NCBI RefSeq assembly: GCF_025836995.1
Contig: NZ_CP107546.1
Span: forward strand, 682,001-746,000
From: Microbacterium sp. M28
GTDB lineage: Bacteria > Actinomycetota > Actinomycetes > Actinomycetales > Microbacteriaceae
Direction of reading: 5' to 3'
Length of the DNA stretch: 64,000 bases
Positions 45,723-54,924 of the stretch are shown piece by piece. Every line of letters starts with the position of its first letter. Positions within the stretch are counted from its first letter, which is position 1. The position numbers and the translations under genes were made by a program. The notes under the pieces are model-generated. The model was given only the letters and a program-made list of their open reading frames with translations. It ran no database searches and was not told the origin of the DNA.

Positions 45723-46541
45723 ATGTCGAAGGACGCCGAGACGCCGGATCCGCACGCGTTGCGGACCGAACTGCGTTCGCTCGTCAGCGGGGTGGACCTG
45801 ATCGTCCTCGTCCTCGCGGTCGGCGTCGGCGTGTGCGGGGTGTTCACCACCTTCGCGGATGCCGCAGGCGACGGCTCCGGCGGCAACTTCGCCTTCATCG
45901 CCCCCGGCCTGTACTCCGGCTGGTGCATGCTCGAGATGGCGTGGAAGCGTGCGGCGTCGATCGGTCATGTCCTCCTGCGGCTGCTCACGGCCTGCTTCAT
46001 CGCGCCGGCTTTCGTCGCCATCCCGATCGGCGTCGCGCAGGCGATCGCCGTGGCCTTCCCCGGCGTGCGACGGACGATCGAGGATGCCGCGGTGCAGAAC
46101 GGCGGATTCCACTACTGGTGGAGCGAGGGCGTCGTCGCCCAGCTGTTCCTGGTGCCGCTCGCCGGCTACATGATCGGCATGTGCATCCCCCTGGGTGTCG
46201 TGCTGATCGTCGTGATGCCGGTGCTCTCGATCCGTGCGCCGCAGATCGCCGCATGGGGTTCTCACCTCGAACGCGTCGACGGGGGTGCGCGACGTTGGGC
46301 GACGGCCTTCGTCTTCGTCGGTCTCGGGGCGACGACGCTCGGCATCGGTCTGTGGCTGTTCGGCGACGGCGGGAGCATTCTGGAGTTCCCCGACGGAGTC
46401 GCCGACTCGCTGGAGGCGTTGTCGTACGGCGCGTTCTCGATGGAGGTCCTCTGGCCGCTCGGCGTGGTGCTCGTCGTCGCCGGTGTCCTCAGCATGATCT
46501 GCGGCTGCATACCGGTGATCGCCGCGCGCGCTCGCGCATAG
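45723..46541 (+). CDS. Uncharacterised multi-pass membrane protein
   Basis: 272 residues from ATG 45723 (CGAGGAG upstream). About five or six transmembrane helices are visible, with a central Trp-rich loop (GGFHYWWSEGVVAQLF). No family recognised and no transporter or enzyme motif. A GTG at 45696 lies five bases after a TAGCCT box and would give a leaderless alternative nine codons longer. The gene ends in a hairpin whose loop holds its own stop codon and which is shared with the convergent pucR gene. Confidence 0.75.
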   Translation: MSKDAETPDPHALRTELRSLVSGVDLIVLVLAVGVGVCGVFTTFADAAGDGSGGNFAFIAPGLYSGWCMLEMAWKRAASIGHVLLRLLTACFIAPAFVAIPIGVAQAIAVAFPGVRRTIEDAAVQNGGFHYWWSEGVVAQLFLVPLAGYMIGMCIPLGVVLIVVMPVLSIRAPQIAAWGSHLERVDGGARRWATAFVFVGLGATTLGIGLWLFGDGGSILEFPDGVADSLEALSYGAFSMEVLWPLGVVLVVAGVLSMICGCIPVIAARARA

Positions 46542-46550
46542 CGCGAGCGC
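46528..46550. terminator. Bidirectional hairpin between convergent membrane-protein and pucR genes
   Basis: A perfect 10-bp stem (GCGCTCGCGC) with a 3-nt ATA loop. The stop codon of the plus-strand gene begins in the loop, and the right arm reaches the last base before the pucR stop. Confidence 0.55.
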
Positions 46551-48032
46551 TCAGCGCGCGGTCTGCAGCGCCGCCCACAGCTCGGCCCGCGCCGGAAACG
46601 CCGACAGATCGGCGCCGAGCAGCGCTGAGGCCTGCGCGATGCGTGCGCGCAGCGTGTGCCGATGGATGCCGAGGGCCGCAGCCGCCTGCTCGAAGCGCGC
46701 GTCGTGCTCGAGCCAGACGCGCAGCGCCTCCTCCAGACCCTCGTGCGCACGCAGCGGCGCCAGCCGCGATTCGGCGACCAGGCGTGCCTCGTCCGTCGCG
46801 AAGGCCGACAGGATGCTCGACGCGACGGTGTCCGTGTAGCGGACGGCGCCGGAGCCACCGTGGCGCAGCGCGGCGGTCGCCTGTGCGTGCGCACGCGAGA
46901 ACGCGGCGTAGGAATCCGGCTCGGAGACGCCCAGACGCATGCCGAACCGTTCGGAGACCTCGTCGAAGAGCCCGGCATCCGCAGCGGAGACGCACATCAC
47001 GACGCCGTCCTCCGATGACGCGACGAACACGGCGGTGCCCGCGTCGGCGCGCTGCCGATCCCACCACTCCTCCAGCGCTTCGACCGGTGCATCCGGGTCC
47101 GCGACGGCGACGACCATCGGGGCCTGCGGCAGCGAGCCGAGCACGTGACGGGCCAGCGTCGGATCATCGAGCAGGAGCGACGCCAGCACCTGCGCCCGCA
47201 GCCGGCGACGACTGCGGGCGTACTGCTCGTTCTGCTCCAGGGCCAGGCCGGCCATCGCGATCACGGATGTCACGACCGCCCGGGCTTCGGCATCCAGGGC
47301 AGCCGTCGCGATGGCGATGACGCCGCGCAGGTGCCCGCTGCGTCCGAGCGTGAACAGCGTGTACGCCTCGGGACCCAGCGTCAGGGACTGTCCGGCCTGC
47401 CCGCCGCGCGCGATCAGGTCGGTCGCCCGATGCGCGAGCGCCGCGGCATCCTCCTCCGACAGTCGACCGGCCGGATGCTCGTGCACGAGCACCCCCGCGG
47501 CATCGAACATGCCCACCCAGCGCTCCAGGCGCCGCGCGAGCTCGGACAGCGTCGCGAACAGGCCGCGTGGACGCAGCGCCGCCACCGCGAGGGCTCGCTG
47601 CGTGTCCAGCGCCCAGGTCCGGCGGGCGTAGGCCTGCGCGGCGATCGCCTCCGAATGCGCGCGGGCCACTGCGATGAAGGGGGTGTCGTACGGCACCTCG
47701 AACAGCGGCATCCGCAGCTCGCGGCAAGCGATGATCAGCTCGTCCGGGATGCCGGAGCGATGCACCTCCGTGCCGAAGCCGAGCCCGACGACTCCGCGTT
47801 CGTGCAGGCGTCTGACGTACGCGCGGACGCCGCTGTCGTCGTCGAACTGTGCTCCGGTGGTCAACAGCGCCAGTTCGTCGGCGAGGAAGGGCGTCGGATC
47901 GACGAGGTCGGACGAGTGCACCCAGCGCAGCGGGAGGTCCAGGGCGTCCTGCGCCAGCATCCGCTCGTCGGAGACGAGTCGCAATCCGAGATCGTCGCGG
48001 CGCAGGAGCGCACGCAGCGTCGGTTGGTCCAC
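46551..48032 (-). CDS. PucR-family transcriptional regulator
   Basis: 493 residues from GTG 48032, chosen because GAGGAG precedes it; the upstream frame extension crosses the operator. An N-terminal PucR-type sensor domain (about 1-125) is followed by a GGDEF-like/coiled middle region and a C-terminal helix-turn-helix (FEQAAAALGIHRHTLRARI, about 445-470). Relatives control purine, GABA and polyamine catabolism (GabR/PucR groups). It is divergent from gabT over a nested palindrome that probably is its operator, and likely activates the GABA/putrescine genes. Confidence 0.9.
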   Translation of the reverse strand: MDQPTLRALLRRDDLGLRLVSDERMLAQDALDLPLRWVHSSDLVDPTPFLADELALLTTGAQFDDDSGVRAYVRRLHERGVVGLGFGTEVHRSGIPDELIIACRELRMPLFEVPYDTPFIAVARAHSEAIAAQAYARRTWALDTQRALAVAALRPRGLFATLSELARRLERWVGMFDAAGVLVHEHPAGRLSEEDAAALAHRATDLIARGGQAGQSLTLGPEAYTLFTLGRSGHLRGVIAIATAALDAEARAVVTSVIAMAGLALEQNEQYARSRRRLRAQVLASLLLDDPTLARHVLGSLPQAPMVVAVADPDAPVEALEEWWDRQRADAGTAVFVASSEDGVVMCVSAADAGLFDEVSERFGMRLGVSEPDSYAAFSRAHAQATAALRHGGSGAVRYTDTVASSILSAFATDEARLVAESRLAPLRAHEGLEEALRVWLEHDARFEQAAAALGIHRHTLRARIAQASALLGADLSAFPARAELWAALQTAR

Positions 48033-48040
48033 ACGCACTC

Positions 48041-48082
48041 CTCTGTACACGACGGCGAATATCTGAGACAGATTGTACAGAG
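48041..48082. promoter_or_regulatory. Nested palindromic operator between pucR and gabT
   Basis: CTCTGTACA (48041-48049) and its exact complement TGTACAGAG (48074-48082) enclose ATCTG-AGA-CAGAT (48061-48073). The left arm abuts the pucR ribosome binding site and the right arm lies 30 nt before the gabT -10 box, a position suited to autorepression and gabT activation. Confidence 0.65.
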
Positions 48083-48112
48083 CGGCGAGTGCGCGTGTCC
48101 GGCCGGCGAGCC

Positions 48113-48118
48113 TACGCT
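48113..48118 (+). promoter_or_regulatory. -10 box TACGCT of gabT (leaderless)
   Basis: TACGCT ends 6 nt before the gabT ATG, with no ribosome binding site in between. Confidence 0.5.
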
Positions 48119-48124
48119 CGCGGC

Positions 48125-49486
48125 ATGGCCCTTCTCGACACCGCAACCGATGCCCTTCCCCTCGGCGGCCCAGGACTCCCGCAGGAGCGACGTCTGGTCA
48201 CCGAACTGCCCGGCCCCCGATCGGCCGAACTCCTGGCGCGCAAGGCGGAGGCCGTGCCGGCCGGAGTCGGTCACACCATCCCCGTCGCGGCGGTCGCGGC
48301 GGGCGGCGGCGTCGTCGTCGACGCCGACGGCAACTCCCTGATCGACCTCGGCAGCGGGATCGCCGTCACCACGGTGGGCAACGCGCACCCGAAGATCGCC
48401 GCGGCGGTCGCCGCACAGGCCGCGCAGTTCACCCACACCTGCTTCATGATCTCGCCGTACGAGTCGTACGTCGCCGTCGCCGAGGCCTTGAACCGGCTGA
48501 CTCCCGGTTCCTTCGCCAAGAAGACCGCGCTGTTCAACTCGGGAGCCGAGGCCGTCGAGAACGCGATCAAGATCGCCCGCAAGCACACGGGGCGCCAGGC
48601 CGTCGTGGCCTTCGACCACGGGTACCACGGCCGCACCAACCTGACCATGGCACTGACCGCCAAGGCGATGCCGTACAAGAGCGGCTTCGGCCCATTCGCT
48701 CCTGAGGTGTACCGCGCCACCGCGTCGTATCCGTTCCGCGACGGACTCTCGGGCGCCGAGGCCGCGGCCCGCGCGATCACCCAGCTCGAGAAGCAGATCG
48801 GCGCCGACAACCTGGCCGCGGTCATCATCGAGCCGATCCAGGGCGAGGGCGGCTTCATCGTCCCCGCCGACGGGTTCCTCCCCGCGATCGTCGACTGGTG
48901 CCGGGCCAACGGCGTCGTCTTCATCGCTGACGAGGTGCAGACCGGGTTCGCCCGTACCGGTGCGATGTTCGCGAGCGAACTGTTCGGTATCGAGCCCGAC
49001 CTGATCACGACGGCGAAGGGCATCGCCGGCGGGCTTCCGCTGGCGGCGGTCACCGGCCGGGCCGACATCATGGATGCCTCGCACTCCGGCGGCCTCGGCG
49101 GCACCTACGGCGGCAACCCGATCGCGTGCGCGGCGGCTCTCGCCGCGATCGACGTCTTCGAGAACGACGGTGTGATCGAGCGCGCCAGAGAGATCGGCGA
49201 CATCCTGAAGGCGCGGCTCGCAGAGATCCAGCAGAGCGATGCCCGCATCGGAGACATCCGCGGCCACGGCGCGATGATCGCGGCCGAGTTCGTGGATCCC
49301 TCGACCAACGCGCCGGATGCCGCCCTCACCGCGGCCGTCGCGAAGGCGGCGATCGCGAAGGGCGTCATCGTCCTCACCTGCGGCACCTACGGCAACGTGA
49401 TCCGCTTCCTCCCGCCGCTCGCGATCGGCGACGACCTGCTGAACGAGGGCCTCGACATCATCGCCGAGGCGCTCGCGGCGGCCTAG
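48125..49486 (+). CDS. gabT: 4-aminobutyrate--2-oxoglutarate transaminase
   Basis: 453 residues, class-III PLP aminotransferase. NSGAEAVENAIKIARKHTGR, FDHGYHGRTNLTMALTAK, IIEPIQGEGGFI and the Schiff-base lysine K298 (TTAKGIAGGLPLAAVTGR) identify the GabT group. It converts GABA to succinate semialdehyde. The start at 48125 fits a leaderless transcript. The amine oxidase and two aldehyde dehydrogenases downstream complete a putrescine-to-succinate route. Confidence 0.93.
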   Translation: MALLDTATDALPLGGPGLPQERRLVTELPGPRSAELLARKAEAVPAGVGHTIPVAAVAAGGGVVVDADGNSLIDLGSGIAVTTVGNAHPKIAAAVAAQAAQFTHTCFMISPYESYVAVAEALNRLTPGSFAKKTALFNSGAEAVENAIKIARKHTGRQAVVAFDHGYHGRTNLTMALTAKAMPYKSGFGPFAPEVYRATASYPFRDGLSGAEAAARAITQLEKQIGADNLAAVIIEPIQGEGGFIVPADGFLPAIVDWCRANGVVFIADEVQTGFARTGAMFASELFGIEPDLITTAKGIAGGLPLAAVTGRADIMDASHSGGLGGTYGGNPIACAAALAAIDVFENDGVIERAREIGDILKARLAEIQQSDARIGDIRGHGAMIAAEFVDPSTNAPDAALTAAVAKAAIAKGVIVLTCGTYGNVIRFLPPLAIGDDLLNEGLDIIAEALAAA

Positions 49487-49603
49487 AACGTCCGGTCGCG
49501 GCTCGGATCGGGGGATTTCGAGCTGCGGCCGGCACTTGCACCGCGTCCACCAGGACCCATCCACGACACGCATCCGAGTATTAGCAACGAAGGAGCTGCA
49601 CCC

Positions 49604-50980
49604 ATGGCCGAGATCTCACGCGACGTCGTCATCGTCGGCGCCGGAGCCGCCGGGCTCACGGCGGCCAACGACCTGCGCAAGGCCGGTCTGTCCGTCGCCG
49701 TCCTCGAGGCGCGCGACCGGGTCGGCGGGCGCCTGTGGACCGATGTGATCGACGGGGCGATGCTGGAGATCGGCGGCCAGTGGGTCTCGCCCGACCAGGA
49801 TGCGCTCATCGACACGATCGCCGAACTGGGCCTGGAGACGTTCAGCCGCTACCGCGACGGCGACAGCATCTACGTCGGACACGACGGCGTCGCCCATCGC
49901 TTCACGGGGGAGATGTTCCCGGTGTCGGCCGAGACCGAACGGGTGATCGCCGAGATCACCGACCGTCTGGACGCGATGGTCGCCGAGATCGACCCCGACC
50001 GTCCGTGGGAGCATCCGAACGCGCAGGAGTGGGACGAGATCTCCTGGGACGCCTGGCTGCGCGCGCAGACCGATGACGACGAAGCGGTGCGCAACCTCGC
50101 GTTCGCGACGGGCTCGGCCATGCTCACCAAGCCGACGCACGCCTTCTCGCTGCTGCAGTCCCTGCTGATGGCGGCATCCGCCGGGTCGTATTCGAACCTC
50201 GTCGATGCCGACTTCATCCTCGACAAGCGGGTCGCGGGAGGACTGCAGCAGGTGCCGCTGCTGCTCGCAGAGCGCCTCGGCGACGACGTGCTGCTGAACC
50301 AGCCGGTGCGCGGCCTCGAATGGGGTCCGGCCGGAGTGGTCGCGACCACCGACGAGCACACCGTGCGCGCACGATTCGCGATCCTCGCGCACGCCCCCAT
50401 CTTGTACAACCGCATCTCGTTCGTCCCGCCGCTGCCTCGTCGCCAGCATCAGCTGCACCAGCACCTCTCGATGGGCTTCGTGATCAAGGTGCATGCCGTC
50501 TACGACCGTCCGTTCTGGCGTGAGGACGGCCTCTCCGGCACCGCGTTCAGCCCGTACGAGCTGTCGCACGAGGCCTACGACAACACGAACCACGGCGACG
50601 AACGGGGCACGCTGGTCGGTTTCGTGTCCGACCGCAACGCGGACGGCGTCTTCGAACTCAGCGCCGAGGAGCGCAAGGAGCGCATCCTCGAATCGCTCTC
50701 GCACTACTACGGCCCAGAGGCCAAGAATCCCGTCGTCTACTACGAGAGCGACTGGGGGAGCGAGGAGTGGACCCGCGGAGCGTACGCGGCCAGCTTCGAT
50801 CTCGGTGGACTGCACCGCTACGGCGCGGACCTGCGCACCGCGGTCGGTCCCATCCACTTCGCCTGCAGCGACATGGCAGGCGCCGGCTATCAGCACGTCG
50901 ACGGCGCGATCCGCATGGGTCGCCTGGTGGCGGCGAACATCGTCGATGCGAGCCGCACCGTCCCGGCCGAGGCCGACTGA
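49604..50980 (+). CDS. puo: Flavin monoamine oxidase, probably putrescine oxidase
   Basis: 458 residues. N-terminal dinucleotide motif VVIVGAGAAGLTAANDL (residues 8-24), then EARDRVGGRLWT and the C-terminal FAD-binding end CSDMAGAGYQHVDGAIRMG. It has no signal peptide, so it is cytoplasmic. Close resemblance in layout to actinobacterial putrescine oxidases, plus gabT, a permease and two aldehyde dehydrogenases nearby, favours oxidation of putrescine to 4-aminobutanal with release of ammonia and H2O2. GAAGGAG precedes the ATG. Other primary amines remain possible substrates. Confidence 0.88.
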   Translation: MAEISRDVVIVGAGAAGLTAANDLRKAGLSVAVLEARDRVGGRLWTDVIDGAMLEIGGQWVSPDQDALIDTIAELGLETFSRYRDGDSIYVGHDGVAHRFTGEMFPVSAETERVIAEITDRLDAMVAEIDPDRPWEHPNAQEWDEISWDAWLRAQTDDDEAVRNLAFATGSAMLTKPTHAFSLLQSLLMAASAGSYSNLVDADFILDKRVAGGLQQVPLLLAERLGDDVLLNQPVRGLEWGPAGVVATTDEHTVRARFAILAHAPILYNRISFVPPLPRRQHQLHQHLSMGFVIKVHAVYDRPFWREDGLSGTAFSPYELSHEAYDNTNHGDERGTLVGFVSDRNADGVFELSAEERKERILESLSHYYGPEAKNPVVYYESDWGSEEWTRGAYAASFDLGGLHRYGADLRTAVGPIHFACSDMAGAGYQHVDGAIRMGRLVAANIVDASRTVPAEAD

Positions 50981-51864
50981 TGGCCGGCTCGATCGTCGTC
51001 GGATACACCGCGACGGATGCCGGAGCGGATGCCGCGGCTCTCGGCGCCCGCCTGGCGCGCAGCCTGGACGCCCGCGTGCACCTCGTGATGGTCCTGCCCC
51101 ACGAGGGCACCCGGAACGCCGCGGTCGCACCCGAGCGCGCGTACGCCGACCACATCAGGGCTCAGGCGCGGCAGTGGCTCGCGGATGCCGCGGCGACACT
51201 GCCCTCCGACGTGACCCGGACCGGCCACGTGCGCTTCGCCGAGTCGTTCGCCGCGGGGCTGGTCGCAGCCGGTGAGGAGTTCGACGCCAGGATCATCGTC
51301 GTCGGCGCCGCGGGCGGCGGGCTGTTCGGACGGCACCGCCTGGGCAGCGTCGCCTCCGAGCTGCTGCATTCGTCGACCATCCCCGTCGCGCTCGCTCCGG
51401 CGGGCTTCGCCGAGCAGGACGACCACGTGATCCCTCGGGTGACGGCCGCCGTCGGCATCCGACCGGGCGCCGACGCGCTTCTCGACGAGGCGGCAGCCGT
51501 CGCGACGGATGCCGGCGCCCCGTTGCGCCTCGTCTCGCTCATGTCGTTCGACGTGCCGCCGGGGCTCGACACCGCGGCGATCCGCGTCGTCCGGGACGGG
51601 CATGCCGAGTCGGTCCTCGAGAAGGCCGCCGCTGCCGTGCCTGCTGCGATCGCGACCACGATCGAGCAGCCGGCAGGTGACAGCGTCGAGGATGCCGTCG
51701 CCCGCCTGGACTGGCTCCCCGGCGAGCTCATCCTGGTCGGCTCGTCGCGACTCGCGCAGCCGCGGCGTCTGTTCCTCGGCTCGACGGCGGCGAAGATGCT
51801 GCACGAGCTGCCCGTTCCCATGATCGTCGTCCCGCGCACGCGCGCCGAAGCAGGAGACCGCTGA
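50980..51864 (+). CDS. Tandem universal stress protein (UspA family)
   Basis: 294 residues with two Usp-fold repeats. The first (1-140) has SIVVGYTATDAGADAA and the ATP-loop-like GAAGGGLFGRHRLGSVASELL. The second (145-294) ends with GSSRLAQPRRLFLGSTAAKMLHELPVPMIVV. ATG 50980 overlaps the amine oxidase stop, and its own stop overlaps the permease start (TGATG both times), so it is translated in step with the catabolic enzymes. It may respond to the H2O2 or aldehyde that the pathway makes; that is inference. Confidence 0.88.
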   Translation: MAGSIVVGYTATDAGADAAALGARLARSLDARVHLVMVLPHEGTRNAAVAPERAYADHIRAQARQWLADAAATLPSDVTRTGHVRFAESFAAGLVAAGEEFDARIIVVGAAGGGLFGRHRLGSVASELLHSSTIPVALAPAGFAEQDDHVIPRVTAAVGIRPGADALLDEAAAVATDAGAPLRLVSLMSFDVPPGLDTAAIRVVRDGHAESVLEKAAAAVPAAIATTIEQPAGDSVEDAVARLDWLPGELILVGSSRLAQPRRLFLGSTAAKMLHELPVPMIVVPRTRAEAGDR

Positions 51865-53408
51865 TGGCCAGTACTGATCGGGCGATGGGGCCCGAATCCA
51901 CCGTCACGACGGGCATCTCGCAGAAGGGGCTCCGAGCCGGGGCGGTCGGCGTGGTCGGCGCCGTCGTCATCGGCGTCTCGACGATCGCACCGGCCTACAC
52001 GCTCACCGCGTCGCTGGGTCCGACCGTCGCCGAGGTCGGCACCCAGGTGCCGGCGATCATCCTCGTCGGGTTCATCCCGATGCTGCTGACCGCGTTCGGC
52101 TACCGCGAGCTCAACCGCGTCATGCCCGACTCCGGCACGTCGTTCACCTGGGGAGTTCGCGCGTTCGGCCCGTGGATCGGCTGGATGACCGGCTGGGGGC
52201 TGATCGCCGCCACCGTGATCGTGCTGTCCAATCTCGCCGGTATCGCGGTGGAGTTCCTCTTCCTGCTGATCTCGCAGTTGACCGGCAACCCCGGCATCGC
52301 GGATCTCGCGTTCAACCCCTTCATCAACGTGGCGGTCTGCCTGCTGTTCATGCTGGGTGCCACGCTCGTGTCGTACCGCGACATGCAGACCACGCAGAAG
52401 TTCCAATACGTCCTGGTGGGCTTCCAGGTCGCGGTGCTCGTCGTCTTCGCGGTCGTCGCGATCGTCAAGACCGTGCAGGGCGACGCGCCCGATCCGACCG
52501 CCTTCTCGTGGTCGTGGTTCAACCCGCTCGAGGTGCCGACGTTCAGCGCGTTCGCCGCTGGCCTGTCGCTGTCGATCTTCATCTTCTGGGGCTGGGACGT
52601 CGTCCTGACCATGAACGAGGAGACCAAGAATCCGGAGAAGACTCCGGGACGTGCCGCCCTGGTGACCGTGATCGTCGTCGTGACCCTCTACCTGCTGCTC
52701 TCGATCGGCCTGATGATGTTCGCCGGCGTCGGCACGGGTGAGCTGGGGCTGGCGAACGAGGGCATCTCGGCGAACGTGTTCTTCGCGCTCTCCGACCCCG
52801 TGCTCGGGCCGCTCGCGTTCCTCGTGTCCCTCGCGGTGCTCTCGAGCTCGGCGGCATCGCTGCAGTCCACGGCCGTCGGACCGGCCAGGACGCTCCTGGC
52901 GATGGGGCACTACGGCGCACTGCCTAAGAAGTTCGCCCGCGTCAGCCCCCGCTTCTTCACCCCCGGCTACGCAACGATCGTCTCGGCCGTCGTGGCCAGC
53001 GTGTTCTACGCCGTCATGCGTCTGGTGAGCGAGAACGTGCTCACCGACACGATCCTGTCGCTGGGGATGATGATCTGCTTCTACTACGGGCTCACCGCGT
53101 TCGCGTGCGTCTGGTACTTCCGCAAGCAGTGGTTCGACTCGGCGCGCAGCTTCTTCTTCACGCTGCTGTTCCCCCTCGTGGGCGGGCTGATCCTCGCGGT
53201 GCTGTTCGTCACCACGCTGATCGACTCGATCGACCCCGCCTACGGCAGCGGATCCAGCATCGGCGGCGTCGGCCTCGTGTTCGTGCTCGGGGTGAGCATC
53301 ATCGGGGTCGGCATCGTGATCATGATCTGGAACGCCATCCGGCGTCCGGCCTTCTTCCGCGGCGAGAAGCTCGCCATGGACGCACCGCCGAGCCTGCGCC
53401 GACGCTGA
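51864..53408 (+). CDS. APC-superfamily amino acid/polyamine permease
   Basis: 514 residues with 12 or more transmembrane helices. The early motif VGAVVIGVSTIAPAYTLTASLG and the loop NEETKNPEKTPGRAAL are typical of the APC family. Position within the amine oxidase operon, directly coupled to the stress protein gene, points to putrescine or GABA uptake. The substrate cannot be assigned from sequence alone. Confidence 0.87.
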   Translation: MASTDRAMGPESTVTTGISQKGLRAGAVGVVGAVVIGVSTIAPAYTLTASLGPTVAEVGTQVPAIILVGFIPMLLTAFGYRELNRVMPDSGTSFTWGVRAFGPWIGWMTGWGLIAATVIVLSNLAGIAVEFLFLLISQLTGNPGIADLAFNPFINVAVCLLFMLGATLVSYRDMQTTQKFQYVLVGFQVAVLVVFAVVAIVKTVQGDAPDPTAFSWSWFNPLEVPTFSAFAAGLSLSIFIFWGWDVVLTMNEETKNPEKTPGRAALVTVIVVVTLYLLLSIGLMMFAGVGTGELGLANEGISANVFFALSDPVLGPLAFLVSLAVLSSSAASLQSTAVGPARTLLAMGHYGALPKKFARVSPRFFTPGYATIVSAVVASVFYAVMRLVSENVLTDTILSLGMMICFYYGLTAFACVWYFRKQWFDSARSFFFTLLFPLVGGLILAVLFVTTLIDSIDPAYGSGSSIGGVGLVFVLGVSIIGVGIVIMIWNAIRRPAFFRGEKLAMDAPPSLRRR

Positions 53409-53434
53409 ACCGACCGACGAGCTGAGAAAGAGAG

Positions 53435-54913
53435 ATGACAATGACCGCTTCCCTCGCCCCGAACGAGCAGGCGCTGCTGGACAGCGTCCCGACCGGCCTG
53501 TACATCGACGGGAAATGGCAGGATGCCTCGGGTGGCCGCACCTTCGACGTGCACGACCCCGCCACCAACGCCGTGATCCGATCGATCGCCGACGCGACAC
53601 CGGAGGACGGCATCCGCGCCCTGGATGCGGCCGTCGCCGCGCAGGAGGCCTGGGCCGCGACGCCGCCGCGCACCCGCAGCGACATCCTGCGCCGCGCGTT
53701 CGACCTGGTGCAGGTGCACAAGGAGGACCTCGCGCTGCTGATGACCCTCGAGATGGGCAAGCCGCTCGCGGAGGCCCGCGGCGAGGTCGTCTACGGCGGC
53801 GAGTTCCTGCGGTGGTTCAGCGAAGAGGCCGTGCGGATCTCCGGTCGGTACGGCATCAACCCGGAGGGCACCGGCCGCATGGTCGTCTCCCAGCGGCCCG
53901 TCGGTCCGTCGTTCTTCGTGACCCCGTGGAACTTCCCGTTCGCGATGGCGACGCGCAAGATCGCGCCAGCGCTCGCCGCCGGGTGCACCGTGGTCATCAA
54001 GCCCCCGGCACTGACGCCTCTCACCACGATCTTCTTCACGAAGATGCTCGAGGAGGCAGGGCTCCCGGCCGGCGTCGTGAACGTCGTGCAGACGACGTCG
54101 TCGTCCAAGGTCTCGGCCCCGATCATCGCCGACCCCCGGCTGCGCAAGCTGTCGTTCACCGGGTCGACCGAGGTCGGCCGCAAGCTCATCGCCCAGGCGG
54201 CCGAAGGCGTGCTCCGGGTGTCGATGGAACTCGGCGGCAACGCACCCTTCGTGGTCTTCGAGGACGCCGATCTCGACAAGGCGGTCGACGGGGCGATGGC
54301 GGCGAAGTTCCGCAACATCGGGCAGGCCTGCACAGCCGCGAACCGCTTCATCGTGCACTCGGCCGTGGCGGAGGAGTTCGCCGACCGGGTGGCGGAGCGG
54401 GTCAAGGCCATGAAGATCGGCCGCGGCACCGAGGAGGGCGTCGCGATCGGACCGCTCATCGACGAGAACGCGGTCGCCAAGGCATCCGAGCTAGTCGGCG
54501 ACGCCGTGTCCCGCGGAGCCAGGGTGCTCGCCGGTGGCAACGCGGTCGAGGGGGAAGGGACCTTCTACGAGCCCACCGTGATCACGGATGTCGCCGCGGG
54601 CAGCGACATCCTCCGGGAGGAGATCTTCGGTCCCGTCCTGGCGATCGCGACGTTCGACACCGAGGAGGAGGCCGTCCGCCTCGCCAACGACACCGAATAC
54701 GGGTTGGTCTCGTACGTGTTCACCGAGGACCTCGCCAGGGGGCACCGGATGATCGACGCCCTCGACACCGGCATGATGGGGCTGAACGTCGGCGTCGTCT
54801 CCAACGCCGCCGCTCCGTTCGGCGGTGTGAAGCAGTCGGGTGTCGGTCGCGAGGGCGGCCTCGAAGGCATCCACGAGTACCTGTCCACGAAGTACACGCT
54901 GATCCCGAACTGA
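53435..54913 (+). CDS. gabD: Aldehyde dehydrogenase, succinate-semialdehyde type
   Basis: 492 residues. Catalytic C299 (NIGQACTAANRF) and general base E265 (MELGGN) are present, as are VTPWNFP and FTGSTEVGR of the cofactor domain. The TAANR form of the active site is common in GabD enzymes, which convert succinate semialdehyde to succinate; a 4-aminobutanal or ketoglutarate-semialdehyde preference cannot be excluded. AAAGAGAG precedes the start, and two in-frame ATGs (53435 and 53441) are available. Confidence 0.9.
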   Translation: MTMTASLAPNEQALLDSVPTGLYIDGKWQDASGGRTFDVHDPATNAVIRSIADATPEDGIRALDAAVAAQEAWAATPPRTRSDILRRAFDLVQVHKEDLALLMTLEMGKPLAEARGEVVYGGEFLRWFSEEAVRISGRYGINPEGTGRMVVSQRPVGPSFFVTPWNFPFAMATRKIAPALAAGCTVVIKPPALTPLTTIFFTKMLEEAGLPAGVVNVVQTTSSSKVSAPIIADPRLRKLSFTGSTEVGRKLIAQAAEGVLRVSMELGGNAPFVVFEDADLDKAVDGAMAAKFRNIGQACTAANRFIVHSAVAEEFADRVAERVKAMKIGRGTEEGVAIGPLIDENAVAKASELVGDAVSRGARVLAGGNAVEGEGTFYEPTVITDVAAGSDILREEIFGPVLAIATFDTEEEAVRLANDTEYGLVSYVFTEDLARGHRMIDALDTGMMGLNVGVVSNAAAPFGGVKQSGVGREGGLEGIHEYLSTKYTLIPN

Positions 54914-54924
54914 GAGGACGCATC

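Noticed and set aside
53515..54924. Open upstream extension of the second aldehyde dehydrogenase, giving 923 residues in one frame
   Set aside because: The extension lies over gabD in another frame, is Arg/Gly-rich with no motif, and the real start with a ribosome binding site is at 54925.
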